Below are positions 1 through 11,149 of a stretch of 64,000 bases of DNA, piece after piece. Below the pieces are notes generated by a model. It saw only the letters and a program-made list of their open reading frames with translations. It had not been told where the DNA came from and searched no databases. The DNA comes from Crossaster papposus (taxonomy: Eukaryota; Echinodermata; Asteroidea; Velatida; Solasteridae). Position 1 is the stretch's first letter. Every line of letters starts with the position of its first letter. The stretch lies in assembly GCA_037893245.1 (NCBI GenBank), contig JBAIAA010000314.1, forward strand, positions 558,001 through 622,000, read 5' to 3'. The position numbers were made by a program, and so were the translations under genes.

Positions 1-1790
1 ATACTTAATGAGCTGGCGACGACGCCTGGAATTTGGTCTGAAACATCTGTTTTATCCACCGACTGTCAATATTATGTATATTTTCTTTTGGATAAGGACA
101 CATTCTTGTATATTATAAAATCATTTTTGAAATGATATGACATTTAGAGGGTGAAATTTATAACGTAAAAAAAGCTTCCAAACCAACAAATTGACCTTTA
201 AAAAATGACAAAATTTTCCCATTTTCTGGCGCTGGCCACAACCCAATTTCACACTGATGTTAAAGATATATTCATATTCTATCAAAAGAATGTAGATTTG
301 GGGTTGATTTTAACTTAGTCCAGTCAGGGCGCAGAAAATCCTAACGTTCACATGAAAGTAACAAACGGAACACCCCGCCATGACAGTCCATAGTCTTTCT
401 GCGCCCTCATTGGTCGAAAATGACGTCATTGAAAAAGGCTTTGTGATAACGTACAGATCGTGCACATTACAATACGCAGTTGTTTTTCGTGTTTTTTTAA
501 TTGTAAGCTCGAGCGAAAAGGATTTATCTGCTAATCAGTATTTTGTTTATTCTTTTTAACAGTGGACTGATTAAAAAATAATAATAATATTGCCTGCATA
601 TTACAACAAACAAAAAACAAGCGACAAATGAAGTCGTTTAAAATTTATTGATATTAATAACATTGAATAATAAAACATTTACAATAATTTATATCTGTAT
701 TGTGAGGTTGGTTTATAAAAGAAACTGCACTTTTTATCTGAAACTTGCATGTTATCACTTACATTAATATACATGTACCCTGTTGATGTTATATGGCTTG
801 AATACAATTGTTAAATTAAACCCTGAAATTGTTAAAACCTATTTTAATTACATCAGCTATTACATGTACATAAATACAGCTTGAAGAAATGACAACAATT
901 AGGGTTGGTAATAAGAAAATAAATGTTTAGCAATTAGGCAAAACATCAACAAAAATATGGCCAACATTTAAATTAAAATAATGACAACATAGTGAAGATG
1001 ATAATTACCATCATCTTTGGCATAATGTTCAATGTGCAAACCATTGAGATTTATTATAAAAGTAAATAAAGTTTGTTTTATCTTTGCTTGATGTTTTTGG
1101 CATAGTTTCTTTGGCATTAAATTATTGTAAATATTAAATTACAATGTATACCCGCTTCTAACATTGCCAAAACAAATGATTTTAAATAAGACTTAAATTT
1201 TGCTAATATAAATGTTAATGCACATACATTATATCACTGTATAGAAATAATACAATCTGCATTCATAAAGTAATATGCTGTTTGTGTCAAATTTACATTG
1301 TACCGGTAGCTCAAAACTTTGTTGGCATAGTTTTTGGCATCAAGTCCTAGATGATTTGACAAACTGACCCGACTCGACCAGACTCGATTTCGATCTGTTT
1401 CAGCTGCACTGTGTTTGCACAACACTGACACAAAGTCATGTATATTATTTAAAACACTAAAATACAAAAACATTTAAATCTACATGTACAAAGCACGTGC
1501 TGCATATCCACCAGTACATTTAAATCTTTTAAATTAAACATTTAAAACTATTTTCAACACTTCTTTGGAAACCCAACTCTAGATCATTTGTCCCAACATG
1601 AATAATTACAAATACAAAATGTCAGGCACAGTTGTGAGGTTGATGTCATGCTGATGAAGCAGATACTTTCTAAGCACCAGAAATTGTAGTACCGCGACGA
1701 GTCACTACCTGCAAATCAACCAACTTTAGTAGTGATGTTCTCTTTGAGATACTTTGTGAGAGAATATCCAAGGACAAGATCTTTGCCTTT
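1..1790. other. AT-rich intergenic sequence, no gene seen
   Basis: No convincing coding region. Short open frames are scattered and have no recognisable domain. A 20-bp word, TTAGTCCAGTCAGGGCGCAG, at about 315-335 recurs at about 3,268-3,288, and a partial inverted form (ctttctgcgccct) lies near 398-410, so a diverged interspersed repeat is likely. Nothing else stands out. Confidence 0.6.
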
Positions 1791-1792
1791 AG

Positions 1793-2794
1793 CCTTCTGT
1801 AGAGGTTCATGGCTGCGGTGGGCATGGCGGTGGGCATGGCGGTGGGCATGGCGGTGGGCATGGCGGTGGGCATGGCGGTGGGCATGGCGGTGGGCATGGC
1901 GGTGGGCATGGCGGTGGGCATGGCGGTGGGCATGGCGGTGGGCATGGCGGTGGGCATGGCGGTGGGCATGGCGGTGGGCATGGCGGTGGGCATGGCGGTG
2001 GGCATGGCGGTGGGCATGGCGGTGGGCATGGCGGTGGGCATGGCGGTGGGCATGGCGGTGGGCATGGCGGTGGGCATGGCGGTGGGCATGGCGGTGGGCA
2101 TGGCGGTGGGCATGGCGGTGGGCATGGCGGTGGGCATGGCGGTGGGCATGGCGGTGGGCATGGCGGTGGGCATGGCGGTGGGCATGGCGGTGGGCATGGC
2201 GGTGGGCATGGCGGTGGGCATGGCGGTGGGCATGGCGGTGGGCATGGCGGTGGGCATGGCGGTGGGCATGGCGGTGGGCATGGCGGTGGGCATGGCGGTG
2301 GGCATGGCGGTGGGCATGGCGGTGGGCATGGCGGTGGGCATGGCCATGGCGGTGGGCATGGCCATGGCGGTGGGCATGGCCATGGCGGTGGGCATGGCCA
2401 TGGCGGTGGGCATGGCCATGGCGGTGGGCATGGCCATGGCGGTGGGCATGGCCATGGCGGTGGGCATGGCCATGGCGGTGGGCATGGCCATGGCGGTGGG
2501 CATGGCCATGGCGGTGGGCATGGCCATGGCGGTGGGCATGGCCATGGCGGTGGGCATGGCCATGGCGGTGGGCATGGCCATGGCGGTGGGCATGGCCATG
2601 GCGGTGGGCATGGCCATGGCGGTGGGCATGGCCATGGCGGTGGGCATGGCCATGGCGGTGGGCATGGCCATGGCGGTGGGCATGGCCATGGCGGTGGGCA
2701 TGGCCATGGCGGTGGGCATGGCCATGGCGGTGGGCATGGCCATGGCGGTGGGCATGGCCATGGCGGTGGACGGCATGACTACTACCTAGTATAA
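1793..2794 (+). CDS. Possible Gly/His-rich exon over the minisatellite
   Basis: In the plus frame starting at 1,793, just after an in-frame TAG at 1,790-1,792, the array reads (GGHG)n and then (GGHGHG)n. It leaves the array as GGRHDYYLV and stops at TAA 2,792-2,794. There is no ATG in this frame, so it could only be a terminal exon of a spliced gene. Gly/His-rich low-complexity proteins occur in animal secreted and structural matrices, but that is only an analogy. The competing explanation is a stop-free minisatellite with no gene. I favour the latter but record the frame because the tail DYYLV is not repeat-derived. Confidence 0.2.
   Translation, partial: PSVEVHGCGGHGGGHGGGHGGGHGGGHGGGHGGGHGGGHGGGHGGGHGGGHGGGHGGGHGGGHGGGHGGGHGGGHGGGHGGGHGGGHGGGHGGGHGGGHGGGHGGGHGGGHGGGHGGGHGGGHGGGHGGGHGGGHGGGHGGGHGGGHGGGHGGGHGGGHGGGHGGGHGGGHGGGHGGGHGGGHGHGGGHGHGGGHGHGGGHGHGGGHGHGGGHGHGGGHGHGGGHGHGGGHGHGGGHGHGGGHGHGGGHGHGGGHGHGGGHGHGGGHGHGGGHGHGGGHGHGGGHGHGGGHGHGGGHGHGGGHGHGGGHGHGGGHGHGGGHGHGGGRHDYYLV
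1817..2764. repeat. Two-phase minisatellite, 12-bp then 18-bp unit
   Basis: By hand count this is 43 perfect copies of a 12-bp unit, GGTGGGCATGGC (1,817-2,332). They are followed by 24 perfect copies of an 18-bp unit, GGTGGGCATGGCCATGGC (2,333-2,764), which is the same unit with six bases (CATGGC) added. No copy shows a substitution, so the array is very recently amplified or homogenised. Neither unit contains a stop in any frame, so all six frames are open; long ORFs here are not evidence of a gene by themselves. The one frame with biologically plausible composition reads plus-strand Gly-Gly-His-Gly and is described separately. Confidence 0.97.
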
Positions 2795-3421
2795 GAAACA
2801 TATTGGAAGGCAGAAATATGAACTATGAAGTTAGGCACAATAACAGCAGTAACTATTATTATTAAACAATTTGTTATTTGAACAAAAACATAGGCCTAAG
2901 TCAGTTTTTTTATACATGAAAGAAAAATCAATTTTGTATGCATGACATGAAGGCAGAAACCTAACTTTATCATATAAATAAGCCACACAAAACAAAACAA
3001 TTAATTATGTTTCTGTTGGCTACTGTGCAATCACCATCTAGTGCATATCCAGCACATGTACACACATGTGCTGTACTTGTTGTGCATAATGAAACACACG
3101 CTCTGCGTATGTACAAGCCGAAAGACATGGCCGAAAAATTGAAATCGTGCGCACGGAAATCGTCGCAAAATACATGAAAAAAATGTCGCCACAGGCTAAA
3201 TTGTATATCAAACGAAAGATCATTGCTTCCTTTATCGATGTGTAGTGATCAATTTTGGCAATATTTGTTAGTCCAGTCAGGGCGCAGAAACTAAACACAC
3301 GACAACAAATTTCCTTAAAATCATACCCTAACTTCGAGTGAACAAAATTCTGCCAAAAACATACTGAATCTCGTCATATTTTATATCATTCGATTCAGAA
3401 TATCGTTCGCTTTATACTTAC

Positions 3422-3784
3422 CACGGCATCTTGGAGAATCACTGCTTCGTTTGCAACGTGTAGCTCGTGAAAACAAAGCGGTCGAACTCTCGCAATTACT
3501 CGCGTAAATCTCGTGGCCGATTTGCGACGCCGGCCCTGCAAATAAAGTTCGGGATATGACCTCATTAACGCGTGCGCTGCAGACTGACTGTCAAGAAGTG
3601 AATCCGATGATGGTTTGTGAAGTGGAATGATGTGACGTCTGTTTCGTCGGTACTCGGTGCTATTGACATTTATGATATAGGATTCAGCATGGCATACAAC
3701 TTCACCTTCTGGGCTCAACTGTCCTTTGGTTCGGATTTTAACCTCGTGTGTGTCAAGACATTCAGCTCTCTTGCACCATGCCAT
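3422..3784 (-). CDS. Putative first/internal exon, unknown protein
   Basis: A minus-strand frame opens with MAWCKRAECLDTHEV at 3,784 (open upstream to about 3,850). It runs about 120 residues with ordinary amino-acid composition and several basic clusters. It meets a consensus 5' splice site reading GTG|GTAAGT at 3,422/3,421 on the minus strand. No domain is recognised. The splice site and composition make a spliced host or transposon exon possible. No matching acceptor or second exon was identified, so the call is tentative. Confidence 0.25.
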
Positions 3785-4099
3785 TTGTTGATGTTGTCTG
3801 CAGCCTTCAGCTTGTTGTAAGTGTTGTGCGTATCTCCCTTTTCGTCAGGAGACTTGCTGGCTCTGGCCAAGGCTATATGCAAAGGAGCAGACTGGTACAT
3901 CATAAGGGCGCAGACTGGATCATATTGACTTTAACAGTCGCTTGGCGAGTAGTCTTGCCCAAGAAACTTGTGTTATTTCAGCACCCCCGCACGCGCAGAT
4001 TCGTTAACGTCGAGTCTCTCATTCGAATCCCGGCTTCGTGTGTGTTCTGGTCTCACGCATGCGTAGTTTACAAAATTTAGCTGGATCCACGTTCGCACT

Positions 4100-5500
4100 G
4101 GAGCCGGCGTTTGACAAACGTACATGATTTTTGATCCTCAAAAGGGTCTTGCGTTAGTTGGCAAGCAATTCTTAACTTTAACCTTAGTTTTTGGACGATT
4201 CTCCCTCTCTTTTCCCAGTGATCCAATCAGCGACCGAGTTTGAGCCTCATCATGAATTATTCATTATACACAAATACAAAGGATATAACTGTGTATACAC
4301 AAGTGTATGTGATGGTGACTTAATGCACGTATGCATTGCGCGAAATGTGCAGACTTTTAATAGCATTGTGTGGCCGATCTTTCGGGGCAGTGCAAACTAC
4401 AGCCAACCGGCGCGGCAGCAGGACGTTTTTTTATTCCAGTGTATCGAACGTACGTCAGTATTAGCCTCAAATCTAGTGAGGTCGTGCGTCATTTTGGCAA
4501 ACAGTTAATTACCTGCAAAAACTACGTTTCCCTGAAAACAAAGGGGAAATTATCATTCGTTTAGGAGGTTTTCACCATAGAGCAAGGTGGTTTCACTCAT
4601 CACAAATTTAAACACCAAAGAGGAATACCTCTGCACCGGCAGTCACAAATAAACGACGGGGCAGCCATGATTTGCTGTGTCGATGTACATGTACATTGTA
4701 CATGTGTACATACGGGTCAATATATCGCAGCGTGTCTGGACATGTTTTTGCGTAATTACACAATAACCCTCAGGTCTGCACGTATTTGCTTAACCGTCCA
4801 TCATTATCACGTAATATGAATACTGCATATATTACAATAGTCTGACCGCGCCCCCAATGAGCCAACTCATCCAAGACCTTCGTGTGAGTCAAGTTCGCGG
4901 GTGATAGCAGTTCGTCTGGAGATATCGCCCTCTATAACATTGGTGGTTTGTGTCAGTGATCGCGGAATGAACAGCACGAAGGTCTTGGAACCAAGACTAC
5001 TTGGCGAGGTGTACAGCCTGTCACAGTTACCCCTTTATTTCAAGGGCTGCAACTGTAAAGATAAGAGATTAGAAAGAAAACACCAAATAATCACAACGAG
5101 AACAAGTTACGTTCTACATGTACTTACATAATTAAGATTTAATTTACAAATCCACTTCTACTTTCAGAATTTACAATTATTCTTATTAAAGTCATAAAAA
5201 GATTATTAATTCATCAAATTATATATTCACATTAACTTGTACAGTACTTCAAATATATTTTTGTATATATACGTACATTCAAATCAAGTTTAAGTTTTCC
5301 ACAAAGTCAAAAAAAATATGATAAACTTGATGCTAAAAGACTTAGAGCATCACCACCGACAACTTTAAATCCCAACTTTTAGTCACATTTAATTTATGAT
5401 GCACAAAACTCTAACAAATCAATTAAATTCAAAACAGTAATTCTCAACAACAGTGAAATATAATTCCCAAAAAAAGAAACGATAGTTCTTTAAAATTTGG
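4100..5500. other. Non-coding stretch, no gene recognised
   Basis: Short open frames (for example 4,191-4,508 plus) have no recognisable motif and no splice context. The sequence contains TACATGTA-type palindromic words (about 4,685-4,705) and is otherwise unique within the window. Confidence 0.5.
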
Positions 5501-5504
5501 TGGT

Positions 5505-6990
5505 CTTTTATTATTATTTATTATTATTTATTCGGCCAAAACAAGCAACAATCATACAGACAATACATGATATTGAACGGATACATCAAGATATGTAACA
5601 GGATGTATACATTTTACGTGTAGATCATAAGAGTACAGACTGAAATAAAAAATGGAATGAAAAGCAGAGTATAGTGGGATGGGAGAGAAGAGAAGGGGTA
5701 CAGGTGTAGAGAGCAAAAAATTGAAAGTCAAAGTAACAAAACATGTACAAGAAAGCAGCAATTATCAAAACAAGGGATAATAAGTAAAGGCAACATTAAT
5801 CATAAAGGCAGCAGGATGGAAACATGACAAAACAAACAACCCATTCTAAGATGGCCAGGATTAATAAAAGCGAACTTAATCACTGTGACTCGAGAGCCTA
5901 CTAATCCAATCTTAAAATGGATCACTTACAAAAATAATGTATTATATAAAAGCTAAAACTCTAGCTGTAAGAAAAAAGAACATGAGGCAGATAATTAAAT
6001 AAATAATATATGTAAGAATAAACATTTCATGTACTGTGTATCTTAACATTCAATCAGTCCCTAATATTCATAAGAACAAGAAAACAGTTTGCACTTTAAA
6101 CATACAACAATGTGAAGAACAAAAAATATTGTTGGGGGAAGGTACCATAATATAAAGACGAAATATAGACAGGCAAAATTAAAAATACACAGCGGCAACA
6201 ATAGTGGGTGAGCTAAATAAACATGAACATGCATGCAACACTAAGCCAAACCATGTGAAACAAACAGATAGTAGGAGCAAGACAACCCCATTCAAGCAAT
6301 CACACAGACACACAAGATAGGAACTGGTAAACAACCAATGACACAGTTTGACTGGCCAAAAGTGAAAACAGCTACATGTACTGACAAACAATCTAGGAAA
6401 TAAACAAACAACCATGTAAATGACACCTACAGACAATCAAGGAAACAAACAAGTAAACCTCCAGTATGTAGGTTAACCAAAACAGCACATCAGCACATCA
6501 GGTGTATAAACATGCAACAAACAAACAAACAAAAACAAACAAACAAACACCCCCAACACCCCCAACACCCCAACAACCCAACAAACAAACAAACAAAAAC
6601 ACACATAACTATAGTACATCTAGATATCATTGAAATGGTTACACAAGTACTTGTTGAAACATTTAAATGAATCCATAATTAGGGCGTTCGTTGCCCAAGA
6701 CATCATGAAATGATGTATCACTACATGAAGAAAAGGGGAGCATTGTGGATGTACATTCCGGGCAAAACCAGTCTATTGTACTTGATATGAGCACTCTGTA
6801 CTGGTCAATGCTCATAGGTATACATTTCTGATGCCAGTATTTATTGCAGTCCTCACAGAGAAGAGATCTTTGGTTGCATTTAACTGGATGGCTACATTTA
6901 CCACAGGGATCTTTGACAGGACCAGGATTCAGTTCTATATGTCTCCAGAAACAGCCAGAGAGATGTTAAATGTAGAGTTGGGGTAATATG
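5505..6990 (-). mobile_element. LINE fragment, minus strand, with 3' tail at 5,505-5,545
   Basis: Read on the minus strand, this block begins near 6,990 with a broken 2A-like motif and PHD-type finger. It then passes through non-coding sequence and ends in GGCCGAATAAATAATAATAA (minus strand, about 5,520-5,545), a degenerate AAT-type microsatellite tail. The same GGCCGAATAAATAATAAT end occurs at about 27,798-27,828 on the plus strand, so it is the 3' terminus of a repeated non-LTR family. No RT remains between finger and tail. 5' truncation or internal deletion is inferred. A CAAA/CCCAA low-complexity tract lies at 6,516-6,600. Confidence 0.6.
6663..6968 (-). pseudogene. PHD-like zinc-finger ORF of a non-LTR retrotransposon
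   Basis: The frame reads HIELNPGPVKDPCGKC and then C-x2-C, C-x2-C, W-H-x2-C and a final C-P-E-C (WFCPEC), before stopping at 6,663-6,665. This Cys4-His-Cys3 PHD-like arrangement right after NPGP is a known N-terminal feature of many invertebrate APE-type non-LTR retrotransposons. There it precedes endonuclease and RT or forms ORF1. There is no ATG in frame, a stop lies just upstream, and the protein ends about 85 codons after NPGP, so this is a fragment. The finger family is secure; the exact LINE clade (CR1/L2-like) is inferred. Confidence 0.75.
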
Positions 6991-7002
6991 TCACTGGAGC
7001 TT

Positions 7003-7437
7003 TTACTTACTGTGTTTTGGAGTTCTGAGTTTAGGTTGGAGGTTCAGCCCTAATGGATGCACTGCGTAAAGCTTGCAGTGCTTTCCTGATGCTTGGTGGG
7101 AACAATGGCTGGCATGTTGTTCACAATAAGTGGCATGTTGTTCACAATGGAGTCGGTGAGGCGTGCAATGAACGGTGCTGTTGGCTTGGAAGACTGGTTG
7201 AAGATGAAGAAAAACTGAGTGGAAAACACTCAGGATTTCAGTTTCCCCAGTAGAAAATCCTTGATTTATGTGTCCAGGCTTGTCAGCAGGTAAAACTCTA
7301 TCATGTGGTATACAATTTGTAGTACTTTGTGGGTTGAGAAGAGCAACATTTATAGCAAAAGTGAGAGCCCAACAAAGAGCTTGTGGACTAGGCGCCATCT
7401 TTACGGGAGTAAAGACTGTACATTGTATGTGGTGCAT
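7003..7437 (-). CDS. Open frame upstream of the PHD LINE fragment, unknown
   Basis: The 144-codon minus-strand frame starts MHHIQCTVFTPVKMAP, has a short hydrophobic stretch (ALTFAINVALL) and contains a Cys/His duplication (CEQHATY, CEQHASH) produced by an 18-bp direct repeat at about 7,106-7,145. It ends shortly upstream of the NPGP/PHD frame, so it may be the 5' part of the same retrotransposon. A GTAAGT donor-like site lies at its end (about 7,013-7,008). No homology is recognised; it may equally be chance. Confidence 0.2.
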   Translation of the reverse strand: MHHIQCTVFTPVKMAPSPQALCWALTFAINVALLNPQSTTNCIPHDRVLPADKPGHINQGFSTGETEILSVFHSVFLHLQPVFQANSTVHCTPHRLHCEQHATYCEQHASHCSHQASGKHCKLYAVHPLGLNLQPKLRTPKHSK

Positions 7438-7819
7438 GCAGAGGTAGTGACGGCCTCATCACTGAAGCGTCACCGCTTATGGAACTTGGAACGAATGGCG
7501 CTATCAAACTCCCAACTCATTAACAACTCGGGCTCAGATATCAGGCTGTAACGCTAGGGCCAACAACAAAATAATGGTGTGTTTACGATAACGGCCTGAA
7601 AAAATCCCGGTAGGTATGTAGGGAAATAATTTTATTTTGTCTTTTTTTCCTTCTTTCATTTCAGTAATACTGCATGGATTTGCATGTTCTTTTGCAATGT
7701 TTGAAACTAACCATGTACATGTACTAATCTTCATTCTACTCATAATTCTGAAGAACTGTCTCAAGTTGAGAATTAGTGAATTCAGAGTTGTACTGATTCT
7801 AAAAACAAAAAAACTATCA

Positions 7820-8045
7820 AGTCTACAGCACTCTACTTACCCTGTAGAGCGAATACTACATTTGCATTGTTCCCTATGCCGGCAGGCAAATTGCTAAGAG
7901 TTTTACATACAATAGCGGCCCCTGGTGTCCTATCCCCGACGCCCTGTGACATGTGCACTTTGTTAGCATCTTCTTTTTCTCTTAGCGCAGGCGAGGTACG
8001 ACGTGAAATTTTCAGCTCCTGATTTTCACGGGTTTTTAACCGATA
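7820..8045 (+). repeat. Left inverted terminal repeat of the DIRS element
   Basis: Begins with ctacagcactctacttacc and contains gagcgaatactacatt..., then runs to the gag leader. It is present in the same orientation at 39,742-39,960 (second copy) and in reverse orientation at about 13,200-13,345. The outermost bases, containing TACTTACCCTGTAGAGCGAA, are those duplicated in the internal complementary region near 13,070-13,160. Confidence 0.88.
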
Positions 8046-8129
8046 CCTCATTGCTTTGAGAAACTATAAGATAAAGTGAGTGTTGTAGAGTTTATAGAGT
8101 GAATTATTTTTTAGTGAAGTTAGATTTAG

Positions 8130-8369
8130 ATGAGTAAATCCAAGAAGTTGGGTAGAACTGGGTGTGTCGGTAATGGAGGGACTTACATTCCACCAGACAA
8201 GCCCAAGTCCTCGGGGGACTGCACCGGTGACGGTACGTTACCGCGGCAGCAGTCCCCTAGTCAGCCCCCTCAGCCACTGTCGGCTGTCGGAGCTGACGGA
8301 CCCGTTGACCGAGCGGGGGGCCGTACAGCCCCATCGTCTCTGGTCAGTATTCACGGGTCCGCCCAATAA
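8130..8369 (+). pseudogene. DIRS gag-like ORF, N-terminal part
   Basis: Starts MSKSKKLGRTGCVGNG and encodes a basic, Pro/Ser/Gly-rich N-terminus. The same start occurs in the second copy at 40,051 (MSKSRKLGKTGCVGNE), supporting this ATG. The frame is cut at about 8,366, where copy 2 continues with gag-like sequence (AATTGAAGGGGAAACGTCC) but this copy enters an unrelated insertion. The ORF is therefore truncated by insertion, not by its natural end. Confidence 0.7.
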
Positions 8370-9366
8370 GCCTTTTGCGCGTGACCCAGAATTTGACCCC
8401 GCTGCGTAGTGATTGTTGCCACGACACGTGATTCGGGGCAAGCTTTCTCACGCAGAAACATTGTGTCAATGCATTATCGCATATGTACTGTCCACTTGCC
8501 GTGATCGAACGTGATTCATACAATTCTTTTTACTTTACAACGATAAAATTCCACGCAGATTTGTTCACTCTAGTACTGGTTATTGTTATAATCAATACAT
8601 TAACATAAAATACTAAGTTTGTGTGATTTAGTGCTTTAGAATGCCTGCGAATAAGCACATGCAACAGCGACTTGCGCTTTTCGGACCATCCCCACATGAT
8701 GGAACGACTTGTACTCTCGAAGTTTTTGCCGGTCATATATAGTCCGCTCGAAAACAAATCAAATAATTGAAGACATCGTATAGTCCAAAATCTGGTATAA
8801 TCCGAAATCTGGTATATTCGAGAAATCCTTTGTAAATCCAGGTAGATTAAATGGGTCGGAAAATGTGCAGCCAGCGTCTTTCAATCTTTTGTCAAGGGTA
8901 TCCTTCAAGTTCAAGTTTGGGCTGCAGGCCCGTACTCAGGATTTTTTTTATGGGGGGGGGGTGCGAATTTGTAGGCTACTGATGGGACCAAAAATGGAAC
9001 CAAAATTGTGTGTGTGCCAGTACTGTTATTTCTACATCAAAAAGCCATTATTTACCCCGAGAAATGTGGACCTTTTGGTAATTTGTGGGCGAATTTGTAC
9101 TGATGAAACCAAAAATAAGACCAACATTTTTCGTGTGCCAGTACAGTTATTTCTACATCAAAATACTATTATTTACCCCGGAAAATGTGGACCTTTCGGT
9201 AATTTGGTGGGCTAATTTGTACTGATAGGACCAAAAATGGGACCAACATTTTTCGTGTGCCAGTACAGTTATTTCTACATCAAAATACCATTATTTACCC
9301 CGGAAAATGTGGACCTTTTGGTAATTTGGGGGGTGCGTACGCACCCGTCGCACCCGGGCCCTCCCA
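8366..9366. mobile_element. Insertion in DIRS gag, composite of MITE-like sequences
   Basis: Copy 2 (40,051 onward) shows that gag should run on here, and homology resumes at 9,367 (gtggctaccacggggcctgg). The first 80 bases (AAGCCTTTTGCGCGTGACCC... to ...CACGTGATTCGGGGCAAGC) match, in reverse, the insert at 20,911-21,151, so they belong to a repeated TIR element. The part from about 8,926 to 9,358 starts GGCCCGTACTCAGG, ends CGCACCCGGGCC and contains three tandem repeats, which looks like a separate MITE. Confidence 0.65.
8965..9338 (+). repeat. Three tandem copies of a ~125-bp unit
   Basis: Each unit contains GGACCAAAAATGG-type sequence, then GTGTGCCAGTAC-GTTATTT, CTACATCAAAA, ATTATTTACCCC and a closing ATGTGGACCTTT-GGTAATTT. 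Copies begin near 8,965, 9,090 and 9,213 and differ by scattered substitutions. The array is flanked by G-rich runs and short GGCCCG/CGGGCC termini, typical of a non-autonomous element. Confidence 0.85.
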
Positions 9367-9369
9367 ACC

Positions 9370-10870
9370 TTGTGGCTACCACGGGGCCTGGGGATGGGCT
9401 TTTATACGGCCAGCTTGACCGTGCAGCGCCCGCCTACGCTATCGGGCTTGGAGCGCTGTCGGCCAGCCAAACCATTCAGCGGGCTTTGGAGCAAGACTCC
9501 TGGGGTTCCCCCGGGGTGTTTTGCTCCGAGGGCCCTACCTATTCATCAGAATTTATCCGTTGTTCAGGCATTCCCGCTGCCCGATTGTCGTCCGAGCCAG
9601 AAGTCTAAAAAGAAACGCCGTTCCCGACGCTCATCTACGAGGTTGGATGACACCGGGCCGACGGGACATACCGTACACGGTCAGCCGTGCACTGGAGTCC
9701 CCCCAGAATTGCAGCTCCCACCCACCAGTCATCACGACCAGGGTGGGTTGACTACAGACCAGCGGGCACGGCCGTACACGGAGATCCGTGCACCGGCGTC
9801 CCCGCCAGGCATTAGCCTACACCCGTCGGCGTCCCTGGGGTCTGATCGTGGATCGGTACAGGGACACCGTGACGACGCTATCTCGTCCCCGGGGCATGGT
9901 TCCCTTTCCCCGGTGACATCTCGCCCCCCGTGCTCGGACGATTCCGCAGACGGAGAGGACGAGTTGACCCTCTATATGCAGCGCTTGTCGGTGTCGGAAA
10001 CTGAACTACGTCTGGTCCAGCGGGACATGATCAGAGTAATGGATCTTCCCGCTGACAACGGGCCTGCCCTTCCTGAACGTCAGTCGTTTAAGAAGCGATC
10101 AGGACAGGCGACAGACGCGGCCAAGGCTTTTCCCACAATGCCATTGGACCATGTGTGTGTGTGTCGAACGCATGGACGGGATAATGCGCGCAAAGACATG
10201 GAGTGCCTATTCTAAGCGCATGGACTCTTATTTTCGATTTCCCTCAGAGGATTTCGCGAAATATTTCTCCACCCCGATCTTGCCGGACTCGGCCACCGAC
10301 AAACTCGCCGCTGACAGATGATCGACGTCCTCCAAACTCCCCTTTACGGACAAGAACCGTGGGAAACTGGAGGACTTCGCCCGAAAAATGGTCTCGTCGG
10401 CGCGCATGGGTATGCGTGCAACTTCCTTTCTTCTTCTCCTATCCGAATACCTGGCGTTAGGATGTGAAGAACATTCGGCGGTACCAGCCGACATGATGGT
10501 GGCGCCTCTCCACTGTCTCGATATCGGCTTATGCTCCGTTCTTGACCAGTTCACTAAGGTGGCGACCTTAGCAACATCAACGCGACGCGCCAATGTGCTC
10601 GACGCGCTTTTCCTCCCTTCACAGGGAGCATGTAAACGCCTGGACACTTTCCCCCTTTCAAGCGCAGATTTATTTGCGGGAAAATTCCAGGAGTGCATGG
10701 AGGCCGAGGCAAAACGCCTCAAGGCCACGGACAAAATAAACTTTAAAAAGCCGCAAGCCGCCATCTCCAAACCTGCGGATAAGACAAAGAAGCAACCTTC
10801 GTTTTTTGGTCATTCCCCAGCGTCGCCCCCCAATAAGGGCGGCCCGTGGCAGCTTTCGTGGCCGTGCTGA
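9370..10870 (+). pseudogene. DIRS gag-like ORF, central and C-terminal part
   Basis: Two overlapping frames continue gag. 9,370-10,215 encodes a Pro/Ser/Arg-rich segment ending in a region with the repeated word PTGH/GQPCTGVP. The next frame (from about 10,203) encodes YSKRMDSYFRFPSEDFAKYF and continues as FARKMVSSARMGMRATSFLL to the stop near 10,868. The equivalent region of copy 2 (40,461-41,900) is colinear, including NAYSKRMDSYF. A frameshift near 10,200 separates the halves. The assignment as DIRS gag rests on position upstream of DIRS RT and the paralogous copy, not on a named domain. Confidence 0.65.
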
Positions 10871-11149
10871 CATAAACCCGGTTGGCCCACGTTCCTCCGG
10901 ATTACAGCGTTCCCAGTCAGGGCAAGGTTTCCGGGCGCCCCCTCCCCGGTACACCGGGGCGTGGCGCAAGTGACTTGCTCGTCTCCGAGCGGCCTCCTGT
11001 CGACAGACCCGTGGGAGGCCGCCTTCAGAAATTCTTGGGGTCCTAGGGTCAGGTCACTTCCGACCGGTGCGTTCTCGAAACGATCAACAGCGGTTACGCA
11101 CTCGAGTTTATGAGGACCCCCCCCCCCCCCCCCCCCCCCCCTGTCGGAC

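Noticed and set aside
1670..2801. Long open frames on both strands (AMPT, HRHGHA, WRWAW and GMAV repeats)
   Set aside because: They are consequences of a stop-free 12/18-bp repeat; composition is implausible and all six frames are open.
4010..4050. tRNA-like B-box (ATTCGAATCCCGG)
   Set aside because: No A-box, anticodon stem or acceptor stem could be formed around it.
5552..6436. Minus-strand ORFs rich in Cys, Phe and Leu
   Set aside because: They lie in the T-rich 3' region of a LINE fragment; low-complexity translation with no motif.
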